64,000 bases of DNA from Lentiprolixibacter aurantiacus (GCF_026241225.1 NZ_JAPFQP010000001.1:1054001-1118000); one strand, 5' to 3'; positions 25,659 to 33,898 are shown, counted from the first letter of the stretch. Program-made: numbers and translations. Notes: generated by a model not told the origin, from the letters alone.

Positions 25659-26264
25659 TTAAACTTCAACAAACCTTCTAACCTTCACCACCGTCTTCGG
25701 GGATACCCCCAACCTACCCGAAATATCCCTAACCGATTTTCCCTTCTCCAAAAGAGAGATTATCTGTTTGGATTTCGGTTTATCAAGAAAAGTCTTGGAA
25801 TTCTCCTCGGTTCCTACGGGTCTTCCCAACTTTCCCCCGTTCATCACATACATTTTTCTACCCATTTCGGTACGTTCCAGGATTTGTTCCCTCTCCAATT
25901 CATAAAGGGAACTCATTACAGAGGTAATCAGGTTCCATATAGGGTTCTTTTTCCCATTAACACGAGACTGAAGGTTCCCCATACCACGAACCACCACATT
26001 TACTCCCTTTTCATCCAACCAATGAAGGGTTGAGATTACATCAATGGTGTTCCGTCCTAACCTGGAAAGTTCTTCCACTACCAATTCCTGAACCTTCCCT
26101 TTTTCAATCAGTTCAATGAGTAGTTTTCCCTTCTCCCGTTCAGAGAAAGGAACCTTCCCACTCACTCCCTTATCAAAGAGAACGAAATCGTAGGTATCGG
26201 TATCGAGTTTGAATCGTTCCCCATCCTGATTGATGGTAGAAGTTCGGTTGTATTTAATTCTCAT
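25659..26264 (-). CDS. Serine recombinase (resolvase/invertase family)
   Basis: The catalytic domain begins MRIKYNRTST with the nucleophile Ser9. The conserved ELSRLGRN (about 65-72) supplies the active-site arginines. The long helix E (NLITSVMSSLYELEREQILE) is followed by ERTEMGRK and a C-terminal HTH (KGKSVRDISGRLGVSPKTVV). At 201 aa it has the length of small resolvases and invertases, not of large integrases. It could resolve or invert DNA in the island; no res-like crossover site was identified near it, and no second hsdS is present to invert. Confidence 0.85.
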   Translation of the reverse strand: MRIKYNRTSTINQDGERFKLDTDTYDFVLFDKGVSGKVPFSEREKGKLLIELIEKGKVQELVVEELSRLGRNTIDVISTLHWLDEKGVNVVVRGMGNLQSRVNGKKNPIWNLITSVMSSLYELEREQILERTEMGRKMYVMNGGKLGRPVGTEENSKTFLDKPKSKQIISLLEKGKSVRDISGRLGVSPKTVVKVRRFVEV

Positions 26265-26534
26265 AATGTTATCCTTTAATCTGGAACATTAAAATACAAC
26301 TTTTCCGAAGGACTTACAAAGTCAATTGACTGTTTTACAGGTCTTTAAGTGTTATCCTTTATGTTACGAATAAAAGGAAAGTGATATTAAGTTGTTGGTG
26401 ATATATTTTAATTCAAAAAAATAAACGAGTCTTTAATATTCACTATCTTTTGAAAAACTGACTTAAATCATCTGTTAATATAGAATATCATTGTTTCTTT
26501 AATAACAGAATTAAGTAATGTAAAATCTATACTT

Positions 26535-26915
26535 ATGAGTGAACATTATATGAGTGATTATCTAACTGATGATAGAAAATATATCAAGAAAATGAAAAGG
26601 TCAGAACCTCTACAATCAAAGGAAATGTTCTATGAAGTTTTACAAGAATGGTATAATTGGAATAAAGGAGGTGAAGATAGAATAACTCAAATAGGAGATG
26701 TAGAAACAGGTAATACCAAAGTAGTTCACCTATATCTGAATGGTAATCGATATTACTTAAACGGAGATACGAAAATCAGTGGAGTGAAAGAGTTTCTCCG
26801 TAATAGAGATAATCCTTGGAAGATAATTCCTAATAATCGTGGTAGAATGAATAAGGTAACTAATGATGAATATGACGAAGGGATAAAAGGATTCTTCTTT
26901 TATAAGGAGACATAA
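26535..26915 (+). CDS. Hypothetical protein (126 aa), first of a three-gene group
   Basis: This hydrophilic protein of 126 aa has a central NTKVVHLYLNGNRYYLNGDT segment, possibly a beta hairpin. No signal peptide. The next gene begins 17 bp downstream and the third 2 bp after that, so the three form an operon. The 270-bp gap upstream (26265-26534) is AT-rich and serves both this operon and the divergent recombinase. No family recognised. Confidence 0.5.
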   Translation: MSEHYMSDYLTDDRKYIKKMKRSEPLQSKEMFYEVLQEWYNWNKGGEDRITQIGDVETGNTKVVHLYLNGNRYYLNGDTKISGVKEFLRNRDNPWKIIPNNRGRMNKVTNDEYDEGIKGFFFYKET

Positions 26916-26931
26916 ATATCCCGTTTGAAAA

Positions 26932-27720
26932 GTGAAATTAGATTATAACAACAAAACTATTTTATCAAGAGGTTTATTAGAAAAAAGTCTCCAACACTAT
27001 CACGATTCAAAGAGTCTTGAATATGTAGTAAATCCAAGTTTACCAATTGTTTTTTTTGGGGATATTAGTTCATATCATAACCAAAACTTCAAAGTTATTA
27101 CAGTTGGTAAGAATCCTTCAAACAGGGAATTCCAATTGTATAGTGAAAGGTATTCATATATACGATTCCCAAAATTTAATGATGATCCAATTAGTTTAGA
27201 GACTTCTCTAAATGATTATTTCAAAGTACAACCTTACAGAAGATGGTTTGACAGTTTTGAACCATTTTTAAATGGATTAAATGGTAGTTATTATCCTGAA
27301 AATAATTTGAACAAAGTCTTACATACGGATATCTGTTCTCCTATCTCAACAGATCCTACCTGGAGTCTACTTTCTTCAAATCAACAAAGTTATTTGTTCA
27401 ACAAAGGTTTCAAACTTTGGAAGGAAATCGTTTTGGAACTAAAACCAAATCTAATAGTATTTTCTATTCCTAAAAGGTATGTCCATCTTCTTAATTCGAA
27501 GAAGGTAGAAACTTTACATACCATTACTCATAAAAAAGATGGTACTCTAAGAACAAAACCTTATGATTTGGAATTGTATGAAGTAGAAATACATGGTTTT
27601 AATACATATTTGGTTTACGGAGAATCCAAGAACACCCCAATGGGTTCAGTTTCTACTCAAGATAAAATCCTAATGGGAGAAAAGTGTTTTAAATTTTTTG
27701 AGGATAGAAATTTCACCTAA
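26932..27720 (+). CDS. Possible uracil-DNA glycosylase-fold protein
   Basis: The start is a GTG at 26932. Residues about 52-64 read KVITVGKNPSNRE, close to the first motif of the UDG superfamily (G-x-(N/D)-P). A later segment, LHTDICSPISTDPTWS, and a strand-like LKPNLIVFSIPKRYV match the order of that fold (core strand, then LIV-rich strand). I do not see a clear HPS motif. A glycosylase or an inactive DNA-base-binding relative is possible. Gene context (an island with a restriction system) fits a role against foreign DNA, but that is inference. Confidence 0.45.
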   Translation: MKLDYNNKTILSRGLLEKSLQHYHDSKSLEYVVNPSLPIVFFGDISSYHNQNFKVITVGKNPSNREFQLYSERYSYIRFPKFNDDPISLETSLNDYFKVQPYRRWFDSFEPFLNGLNGSYYPENNLNKVLHTDICSPISTDPTWSLLSSNQQSYLFNKGFKLWKEIVLELKPNLIVFSIPKRYVHLLNSKKVETLHTITHKKDGTLRTKPYDLELYEVEIHGFNTYLVYGESKNTPMGSVSTQDKILMGEKCFKFFEDRNFT

Positions 27721-27722
27721 TT

Positions 27723-28376
27723 ATGAGTTTTTTTCCAAGATATACTGAGTGTACAAAGTGTGATTTACATAATTATATAGAACCTTATTCCCAAATTGAA
27801 TTTCGTCCTAAAAAAGGAGTAATGGAATCTGTTTTGGAACTAAAATATTGTGAGAGATGTGAGACCTATACAAAATGGTTTATGGGAAAGGGTAAATTTC
27901 CCGATCTACCTTCAGATTTATATGAAAACCCCTATAAGAATTTGACATTACCTGAATTGAAATCAATCTTAGATGAAAAGAAAGAAAGAGGAAAACTCCT
28001 TCAGGTAAAAATGGATAGTTTATCTAAGAATATACTTACAAGGTTATTGTTTTTTAGAAAACTAAATTCCTTAAAAAGGAATCAAGAATATTTACTCGAA
28101 AGTATCAGAGAGATAAAACAAAATATAGATGAATCTAAAAGGAATTTAGATTTCTATGAAAAATTTGATATTGATTTCTATGAAAAGTTAGGTGTTAAAC
28201 CTAAATGTATGAAGTGTGGTTACGATAAACTAAATGATAAACCTAAACATAGTTGTGGTGGTGATCTTGTCATTGTACCTAGTAAGGATATTATTGTTGA
28301 TCCAATATTTAAGGTACTTTACACTTGTGAATATGACGAATATGGGAAAGTGGTATCAAGAAAACGTTCTCTGTAA
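27723..28376 (+). CDS. Protein with two zinc-finger-like Cys clusters and a coiled coil
   Basis: The protein has 217 aa. The N-terminus has CTKC (about 10-13) and CERC (about 43-46), spaced as in a zinc ribbon. A basic coiled coil covers about 75-145. A second ribbon-like cluster, CMKCGYDKL and CGG, lies near the C-terminus. It starts 2 bp after the UDG-like gene, so translation is coupled. Zinc ribbons on a coiled coil suggest a nucleic-acid or protein adaptor. No named family recognised. The gene is followed by repeat copy B. Confidence 0.5.
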   Translation: MSFFPRYTECTKCDLHNYIEPYSQIEFRPKKGVMESVLELKYCERCETYTKWFMGKGKFPDLPSDLYENPYKNLTLPELKSILDEKKERGKLLQVKMDSLSKNILTRLLFFRKLNSLKRNQEYLLESIREIKQNIDESKRNLDFYEKFDIDFYEKLGVKPKCMKCGYDKLNDKPKHSCGGDLVIVPSKDIIVDPIFKVLYTCEYDEYGKVVSRKRSL

Positions 28377-28407
28377 CTACCTCAAAGGTTGAAAACATAT
28401 GAATGAT

Positions 28408-28475
28408 AATTTCTTGTAAACCCGAACATCCAAAAACAATGAACCCTCTTAAATAGGGGTTTTCATATCGGGGAT
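28408..28475 (+). repeat. 68-bp structured island repeat, copy B
   Basis: It is nearly identical to copy A (15958), including the ttcttgtaaacccgaacat start, the inner hairpin and the atatcggggat end. It lies 31 bp after the stop of the zinc-ribbon gene. Confidence 0.75.
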
Positions 28476-28536
28476 TACTTTTGGTGGTATGAATTTTGAT
28501 CTTTCCTCTCATATAAACCATCATACAGTATGAAAG

Positions 28537-28881
28537 ATGAAAATTCAGTTAACTAAATACATAGTGTTATCACTTCTGATATTACCCTCAGTAATTTACT
28601 CTCAGAAAATATTTTCAGTAGAATATGAATCACAATCCGATATTAAAGTATTCGTTGTTGAATACGAATCACAATGTGATTTAAAGGTGTATAAGGTTAA
28701 GTATGAATCCCAGGTTGAGGGTAATAAAGGTTTATGGTACTTCGTGAAATATCCATCTCAATCAGACAAGAAAATCTACTTTGTTGATTATGAATCTCAG
28801 TCTGATTTAAGAATATTCTTTGTAGAATATCGATCCCAATCAGGGTGGAAGAACAAATCCAAGAAACATCTACTCTATTGA
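28537..28881 (+). CDS. Exported short-repeat protein, DUF6150-like
   Basis: The signal peptide is about residues 1-22 (ILPSVIYSQ). The rest is built from about six copies of a 14-residue unit with core (F/Y)xVxYxSQxD, for example KIFSVEYESQSD. This resembles the short Flavobacteriia proteins annotated as DUF6150. The regular Val-Tyr-Ser-Gln spacing suggests a small beta solenoid or a ladder of strands. It is the only ORF between repeat copies B and C and ends 8 bp before copy C, as in a one-gene cassette. Function unknown. Confidence 0.65.
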   Translation: MKIQLTKYIVLSLLILPSVIYSQKIFSVEYESQSDIKVFVVEYESQCDLKVYKVKYESQVEGNKGLWYFVKYPSQSDKKIYFVDYESQSDLRIFFVEYRSQSGWKNKSKKHLLY

Positions 28882-28889
28882 CTCTAATT

Positions 28890-28957
28890 AATTTCTTGTA
28901 AACCTCAACATCCAAAAACACCGAACCCCCTTAAATGGGGGTTTTTATATCGGGGAT
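28890..28957 (+). repeat. 68-bp structured island repeat, copy C
   Basis: It matches copies A and B with some changes in the outer arm (aacctcaacat) and an inner stem with one more G:C pair (aaccccc / gggggtt). It follows the DUF6150-like gene by 8 bp. Confidence 0.75.
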
Positions 28958-29111
28958 GACTTTATACTCCTATTAAGTATTTCAACAAGTTTCCACTTCT
29001 CTTACCCAGTAAATTCTTCTCAAACAATTTATCTGTAATACATTAGATATGAGTTTTATCATTTTTTATCGGAATTTATCATTCTATCTTCGAAGATTTA
29101 AAACCCCACCT

Positions 29112-30752
29112 ATGAGATCATATTATACCCTATTCTCATTCATCATCATTCTTTTAATTGGTTGTACTAAAGATACGGATACCAATAAATTTACCTTAAC
29201 AATATCATCTTCACCAACGGAAGGAGGAACTGTTTCACCATCAGGTGGTAGTTACAATGATGGTACTGTAGTTAGAATTCAAGGTACTCCCTCTCCTGGA
29301 TATTCATTCGTTGAATGGACGGGTAGTATTCGAAGTAATCAAAATCCTTTGGATATTTCTATGGATTCTAATAAGACTATTACGGGTGTGTTTTCAAATT
29401 CCGATTTGGATGGTGATGGTGTAACTGATAATCTTGATCAATGTAATGACACCCCAAGTGGAATTCAAGTAGACCAGAATGGGTGTCCAGTAAACCCACT
29501 ATACCTTGATGAAAATGGAGTAACTATCAAATGTTATGAATGGGGTAAAGTTGGGGATACAGGTGAGATTAATGGAATTACTTATACCATAGTTGACAAC
29601 GAAACTATCAAAAAGGGTGATATCGATCTAACCAAAGTTTGTACTACCAAAGTTACGGACATGAGTTATTTGTTAGATTATACTGGAAATTCCTCTTTTA
29701 ATGAAGATATCAGTTCATGGGATGTAAGTAATGTAACTACCATGGAGTATATGTTCGGTCAAAGTTCTTTCAATCAACCTATAGGAGGATGGGATGTAAG
29801 TAGTGTTACTAGTATGAGATTAATGTTCAACGGTTCACAGTTCAACCAGGATATTAGTTCCTGGGATGTGAGTAGTGTTACCAATATGGAAGGAATGTTT
29901 ATTAGGAGTGTATTTAATCAACCTATTGGAAATTGGGATGTGAGTAATGTTACTGATATGAGTAGTATGTTTACATATTCAATATTCAACCAAGATATAG
30001 GTTCGTGGGATGTAAGTGGTGTTACCAACATGGATGGTATGTTTAATGAATCTGTTTTTAATCAACCAATAGGAAGTTGGAACGTAAGTAATGTATCCAG
30101 TATGTATACTCTATTTGCGTATAGTCAATTTAATCAAGATATCGGTTCTTGGGACGTGAGTAATGTAATCAATATGTCTGAGATGTTTAATCAATCTAAT
30201 TTCAACAGACCTATAGGTTCTTGGAATGTAAGTAGTGTTACTAATATGAGGTTTATGTTTTCTTATTCTCTATTTAATCAAGATATCAGTTCCTGGGATG
30301 TTAGTAGTGTTACCAATATGGAAGCAATGTTTATAAATAGTGTATTTAATCAACCTATTAGAAATTGGGATGTGAGTAATGTTACTGATATGAGTAATAT
30401 GTTTAATGGTTCTTCCTTCAACCAAGATATTAGTTCGTGGGATGTAAGTGGTGTTACCAACATGAATAGTATGTTTTCTGATTCCGTCTTTAATCAAGAT
30501 ATCGGTTCCTGGAATATCGTTAATGTTAATAATATAGGAGGAATGTTCTCATATTCACTATTCAATCAAGATATCAGTTCCTGGGATGTGAGTAGTGTAA
30601 CGGATATGAACCAAATGTTTAGGTATAATAACGTTTTCAATCAGGATTTAAGTAGTTGGAACGTTTCCAATGTGACTAATTGTGGTTTTTTTAGTGACAA
30701 CACCCCACAATGGACTCTCCCAAAACCCAACTTCACAAACTGTACAGAATAA
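29112..30752 (+). CDS. BspA-like repeat lipoprotein (island copy)
   Basis: The frame opens at 29049, but ATG at 29112 gives a clean lipoprotein signal (MRSYYTLF ... LLIGC, lipobox Cys near residue 18). Domains: an InlB B-repeat-like unit, one thrombospondin type 3 calcium loop ([14 protein letters not shown]), then 14 DUF285/BspA units of 24 residues. Units with FNQDI and FNQPI mostly alternate, giving a 48-residue super-repeat. The tail [12 protein letters not shown] is shared with the chromosomal paralogue at 13704. It is probably a surface adhesin. It lies between repeat copies C and D. Confidence 0.75.
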   Translation: MRSYYTLFSFIIILLIGCTKDTDTNKFTLTISSSPTEGGTVSPSGGSYNDGTVVRIQGTPSPGYSFVEWTGSIRSNQNPLDISMDSNKTITGVFSNSDLDGDGVTDNLDQCNDTPSGIQVDQNGCPVNPLYLDENGVTIKCYEWGKVGDTGEINGITYTIVDNETIKKGDIDLTKVCTTKVTDMSYLLDYTGNSSFNEDISSWDVSNVTTMEYMFGQSSFNQPIGGWDVSSVTSMRLMFNGSQFNQDISSWDVSSVTNMEGMFIRSVFNQPIGNWDVSNVTDMSSMFTYSIFNQDIGSWDVSGVTNMDGMFNESVFNQPIGSWNVSNVSSMYTLFAYSQFNQDIGSWDVSNVINMSEMFNQSNFNRPIGSWNVSSVTNMRFMFSYSLFNQDISSWDVSSVTNMEAMFINSVFNQPIRNWDVSNVTDMSNMFNGSSFNQDISSWDVSGVTNMNSMFSDSVFNQDIGSWNIVNVNNIGGMFSYSLFNQDISSWDVSSVTDMNQMFRYNNVFNQDLSSWNVSNVTNCGFFSDNTPQWTLPKPNFTNCTE

Positions 30753-30817
30753 TTAATTGTAAATCCCAATATCAAAAACAACAAACCCCCTTAAATGGGG
30801 GTTTTCATATCGGGGAT
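30751..30817 (+). repeat. 68-bp structured island repeat, copy D
   Basis: This is the most diverged copy, beginning aattaattgtaaatccc. It is still folded: the outer arms atccc(a)atat and atat(c)ggggat pair well, with compensatory changes, and the inner stem is aaaccccc / gggggttt. It overlaps the stop of the BspA-like gene and lies 37 bp from the integrase stop codon. Confidence 0.7.
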
Positions 30818-30853
30818 GACTTTTTCTCCTTATGGTAATTTTCAAACTCGTAT

Positions 30854-32497
30854 TTAGTTTGAAAGGTTAAGAATTTTCTTTTTGGTTTCCTTGTATTCTT
30901 CTTCATCAATTAAATCGTTTTCATACCACATCCTAAGGTCCTGGAGTTTCTGTTCGGTTTCTTTATCAATTTTGAGAATAGGTTTGGATTCTATCTTGGA
31001 AACATTTTCAGAAAGATTGAAACCGAAATACATTTCATGATTGTTCTTCCATAAATCAGATGGTTTAATATCATAATAACCATTGAACACCTTTAAAGAT
31101 GTGTGTCCAGTCATCAACATAATCTCCCTCTGATGTTTTCCTAATTCAATTTGTTCCCTAATAAAACTTCTCCTTCCTATATGAGATGATACAACACTCC
31201 ATTTTGGAACTCTTACATCGGTTCCTTTAATAGGTTTTCCATCAATATCAAACCTTGGTTTATCAACTAATTCATCTATTTCGATTATTCTACAAACCTC
31301 TTTAATGTGTTTATTGAATTTTTGATTGGATATGGGATTCCCGTATTTGGTTCGTGGGAACAAATAATCATCCCTTTTTTTTCCACTACCATACTTACAC
31401 CAAATGTGAAAACTAATCCTATTGGATGGAACTACTACAACCCCTCTCTTTGGGACTTTTTCCATTCGGAATTCCCATGTTCCTTTAGTTCTATCTTCCT
31501 TACCCTTTTCATCCTTATAGAATCGGAAATTATCTAATTTCATATTCAACATATCACCGTACCTACATCCTACACTACACAGGAATAACAACATATCTTT
31601 TACAATCTCATAGTTAGTGTATGTTCTTCGTTTTAATTCTTCCGATTTGATATTTGTTCTTTCATCAGTTTCAAAACCAAATTGTAATTCTTCCTTTTTT
31701 AAGTATTTGTGGTATTCATCATTCTCATAATCAAACTCTTTGAAATCATATATCTTCTTGATTTCATCTCTTGTTAAATAAATGATTTCACTTTTACCCT
31801 CTGTAATGATGTTTTTGGGGATTGTAAGTGTAATATTCTGTTGTTGTTTTCTGATCATCCACTCTCTGAAATTGGTAAAACCTCTTAATCTTTTTTTCAG
31901 TACGGAGGGTTGAAGATTTTGATTTTGATAACACCAATTCACAAATTTTTGGATGAATTCCTCATTGATGTCATCAATTAAAAGAGAGATGTTTTCTTTC
32001 AGTTCATAGTCTTCACAAAACTCCTTGATGTACTTTATTTGAGTTAGGATTGTTGTTTTATAGGATGGTTTGTAGTTCTCTTTTACATAAGTTTCGAATA
32101 ATTGAAACATATAGAGAAAGTTTACTTCAGAGTACGTTTTCTTTCTACGTTCAACCCTTTTCTTCTTCAGAACACTTTTTACAATTTTAGGTAAGGGTTC
32201 TATTTCATCCTTTACTTTTAGGTTCCCAATAATTCTTTGTAACTCCCTTTCCTTTTGTTTAAGGATTAAATTTTTCCGTTTGTGATCCTTATCGGTTCTT
32301 TTAATTGGTTCTCTTTTCTTTGATTTATCCCAATCTTCATCCCAATCTTTAAGTTTAACTTTTATTCCTGTTGAATGATTTAGAACTTTTCCTTTCTTTT
32401 CACCATCCATTCTGTGGTAATACCTAATGAGAACTATTAATTCATCATTTGGTTTATACTCTGATTTCTTCTTCCTGTAATTTAACGAGAAATACAT
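30854..32497 (-). CDS. Tyrosine recombinase (island integrase) with SHOCT-like tail
   Basis: The protein has 547 aa. The N-terminal arm-binding region (SLNYRKKKSEYKPNDELIVL) and SAM-like core-binding domain (about 125-215) precede the catalytic domain. Box I is GCRYGD. HIGRRSF holds the HxxR motif, followed by MTGHTSLKVFNGYY with the likely catalytic Tyr. A C-terminal extension, LQDLRMWYENDLIDEEEYKE, looks like a SHOCT oligomerisation motif, unusual for an integrase. It lies beside the tRNA-Asp and reads into the island, so it very likely drives integration there. Confidence 0.9.
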   Translation of the reverse strand: MYFSLNYRKKKSEYKPNDELIVLIRYYHRMDGEKKGKVLNHSTGIKVKLKDWDEDWDKSKKREPIKRTDKDHKRKNLILKQKERELQRIIGNLKVKDEIEPLPKIVKSVLKKKRVERRKKTYSEVNFLYMFQLFETYVKENYKPSYKTTILTQIKYIKEFCEDYELKENISLLIDDINEEFIQKFVNWCYQNQNLQPSVLKKRLRGFTNFREWMIRKQQQNITLTIPKNIITEGKSEIIYLTRDEIKKIYDFKEFDYENDEYHKYLKKEELQFGFETDERTNIKSEELKRRTYTNYEIVKDMLLFLCSVGCRYGDMLNMKLDNFRFYKDEKGKEDRTKGTWEFRMEKVPKRGVVVVPSNRISFHIWCKYGSGKKRDDYLFPRTKYGNPISNQKFNKHIKEVCRIIEIDELVDKPRFDIDGKPIKGTDVRVPKWSVVSSHIGRRSFIREQIELGKHQREIMLMTGHTSLKVFNGYYDIKPSDLWKNNHEMYFGFNLSENVSKIESKPILKIDKETEQKLQDLRMWYENDLIDEEEYKETKKKILNLSN

Positions 32498-32501
32498 GTG
32501 G

Positions 32502-32612
32502 ATGTGTTCTAAATGACCTTTAAAGGACTGATTTACTGGTGATAAGTTAAGAATTAATCACCTTATAAAAACGTAATAAATCAATAGATTTAGAACACAA
32601 TTTGGAACACAA
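32502..32612. repeat. Putative right integrase arm sites
   Basis: TGTGTTCTAAA is at 32503-32513, and its inverse forms AGAACACAA at 32592-32600 and GGAACACAA at 32604-32612. They match the left-end set at 15847-15915. They lie just upstream of the integrase start and about 70-180 bp from attR. Confidence 0.5.
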
Positions 32613-32632
32613 GGAAATAGGGAAGGGGATAA

Positions 32633-32667
32633 AAAGAAATAACCCACTCAAAATGAGTGGGTTATCT
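32633..32667 (-). terminator. Terminator of tRNA-Asp
   Basis: The stem aacccactca / tgagtgggtt lies next to the 3' end of the tRNA, with T-rich DNA after it on the minus strand. Confidence 0.7.
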
Positions 32668-32678
32668 TCGCTTCTCAG

Positions 32679-32752
32679 CGGTCTGGACGGGACTCGAACC
32701 CGCGACCCCCTGCGTGACAGGCAGGTATTCTAACCAACTGAACTACCAGACC
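32679..32752 (-). tRNA. tRNA-Asp (anticodon GTC)
   Basis: The minus strand folds as a cloverleaf of 74 bases: acceptor ggtctgg / ccagacc, discriminator G (typical of Asp), anticodon arm cctgcctGTCacgcagg and T-arm with ttcgagt. CCA is not encoded. Its 3' end is duplicated at 15782-15804 and 15488-15505, making it the integration target of the island. It remains intact, so the island restores the 3' end. Confidence 0.95.
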
Positions 32753-32887
32753 AATGATTTTATACTAACTCTTCGTAGGTACTCCGGCAACAGCCGGATT
32801 CAAATCTTGTTCATCTGCTTTTGTAAAGCAGTGTGCAAATATACGCTCCTAATTCATATCCGCAAATAAAAAAAACACTTTTCGGCT

Positions 32888-33817
32888 CTACACAAACTTT
32901 TGCCGTTCAATGAGGAAAGTGTTCAAAACCTTTTGGAATCTGTCCTGTATATCCACACCCACATACTTGATCTTGTACTGCCCGCATTTTAATTTGATTT
33001 TACGGATATATTCCTGCAGCTCAGCCTCATAAGAGGCCCTTAATTCTTCCGGATACACATCAATATGTTCCCCGGTTTCCACATCCACAAATCGCCTCGG
33101 GCTATTCTCAAAATTGAAATGTGCTTCGGTTTCGTAATCCAGCAAATGGAACAGCACTACTTCGTGCTTGTTGTATTTCAGGTGCCGCAGGGCATCAAAG
33201 AGTTTGTCGTCATCTTTGGCCGTCTGGAACATGTCCGTAAACAGGAAAATCAGGCTGCGCCTTTTGATTTTTTCTGCGATCTGATGCAAAAAGGTGTAGG
33301 TGCGCGTCTCCTTTGAGGGATAGGGGTCCAGGCTTATTTCACTCAGCTTGGAAAGCAGCATCTGGTGGTGGCGTTCACTTCCCTTTTCAGGGGAGTAGAA
33401 GTTATAGTTGTCCGAGTAAACACTCAAACCTACAGCATCCCGTTGCTTCTTGAGTATATTCATCAGGGCTGCAATGGCCAGCACGGAGTATCCTATCTTG
33501 TTGAGGTGGTCTATATCCAGTTTCTTCACCTCAGGATAATACATGGAGGCAGAATTGTCAAGGATCATGTGGCAGCGCAGGTTGGTTTCTTCCTCGTAGC
33601 GCTTGGTGTACAACTTGTCGGTCTTGGCAAACAACTTCCAGTCAATATGCCTCGTACTCTCCCCAGTGTTGTAGATCTTGTGCTCGGCAAATTCGGCTGA
33701 GAACCCATGGAACGGACTTTTATGAATACCACTGATGAACCCTTCAACTACCTGCTTTGCCAGCAGTTCGAGGTACTGGAATAGTGGGGCCTTATGTAAT
33801 TCCGATGGGATATGCAT
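32888..33817 (-). CDS. DUF58 protein with VWA-like domain
   Basis: The protein has 309 aa. The segment RHIDWKLFAKTDKLYTKRYE (about 55-74) is the DUF58 hallmark (HWxxxA-x-Y). The metal-site-like motif DNSASM (about 87-92) opens a von Willebrand A-type fold. Such proteins are usually partners of MoxR-type AAA ATPases and Bat proteins in envelope stress functions; no moxR is in the window. It follows trxA on the same strand, with a terminator in between, so it is probably transcribed alone. Confidence 0.8.
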   Translation of the reverse strand: MHIPSELHKAPLFQYLELLAKQVVEGFISGIHKSPFHGFSAEFAEHKIYNTGESTRHIDWKLFAKTDKLYTKRYEEETNLRCHMILDNSASMYYPEVKKLDIDHLNKIGYSVLAIAALMNILKKQRDAVGLSVYSDNYNFYSPEKGSERHHQMLLSKLSEISLDPYPSKETRTYTFLHQIAEKIKRRSLIFLFTDMFQTAKDDDKLFDALRHLKYNKHEVVLFHLLDYETEAHFNFENSPRRFVDVETGEHIDVYPEELRASYEAELQEYIRKIKLKCGQYKIKYVGVDIQDRFQKVLNTFLIERQKFV

Positions 33818-33844
33818 AATTCAAACAGACTACTAAGATAAAAC

Positions 33845-33880
33845 AAAAAAGGTCCGGCATGGGCCGAACCTTTTTGTTTG
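33845..33880 (-). terminator. Bidirectional-looking terminator of trxA
   Basis: The stem aaaggt(c)cggc / gccg(a)acctttt has A and T runs on both sides, 19-54 bp after the trxA stop. Confidence 0.75.
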
Positions 33881-33898
33881 CTTCCTTGTTTAGGTAGA

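Larger units (their letters stand above)
15782..32700. mobile_element. tRNA-Asp genomic island with type I restriction-modification cargo
   Basis: The element of about 16.9 kb is bounded by the tRNA-Asp 3'-end repeat at 15782-15804 and 32678-32700. A tyrosine integrase reads away from the tRNA at its right end, putative arm-type sites lie at both ends, and the DNA is clearly more AT-rich than both flanks. Cargo: a small HTH protein, hsdMSR, a protein with an integrase-like arm segment, small unknown ORFs, a serine recombinase, a three-gene unknown group, a DUF6150-like protein and a BspA-like lipoprotein. No conjugation, replication or phage structural genes are seen, so it would need help to transfer. 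Confidence 0.8.

Noticed and set aside
26459-26470. An FNR-like dyad TGACTTAAATCA in the island
   Set aside because: At the 23-base position the sequence is TTTCTTTA on one strand and TAAAGACT on the other, not a good -7 element. In AT-rich DNA this is likely chance.
15782-32700. Prophage or conjugative element
   Set aside because: No capsid, terminase, tail, relaxase, coupling protein or Tra genes are present between the attachment sites.
32783-32798. Hairpin tccggc-aaca-gccgga upstream of tRNA-Asp
   Set aside because: There is no T run in either direction and no second copy; not enough to call a terminator or a riboswitch.
32657-32869. A 70-aa open frame reading across the tRNA-Asp region
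   Set aside because: It lies antisense to the intact tRNA and its terminator; there is no independent sign of coding.
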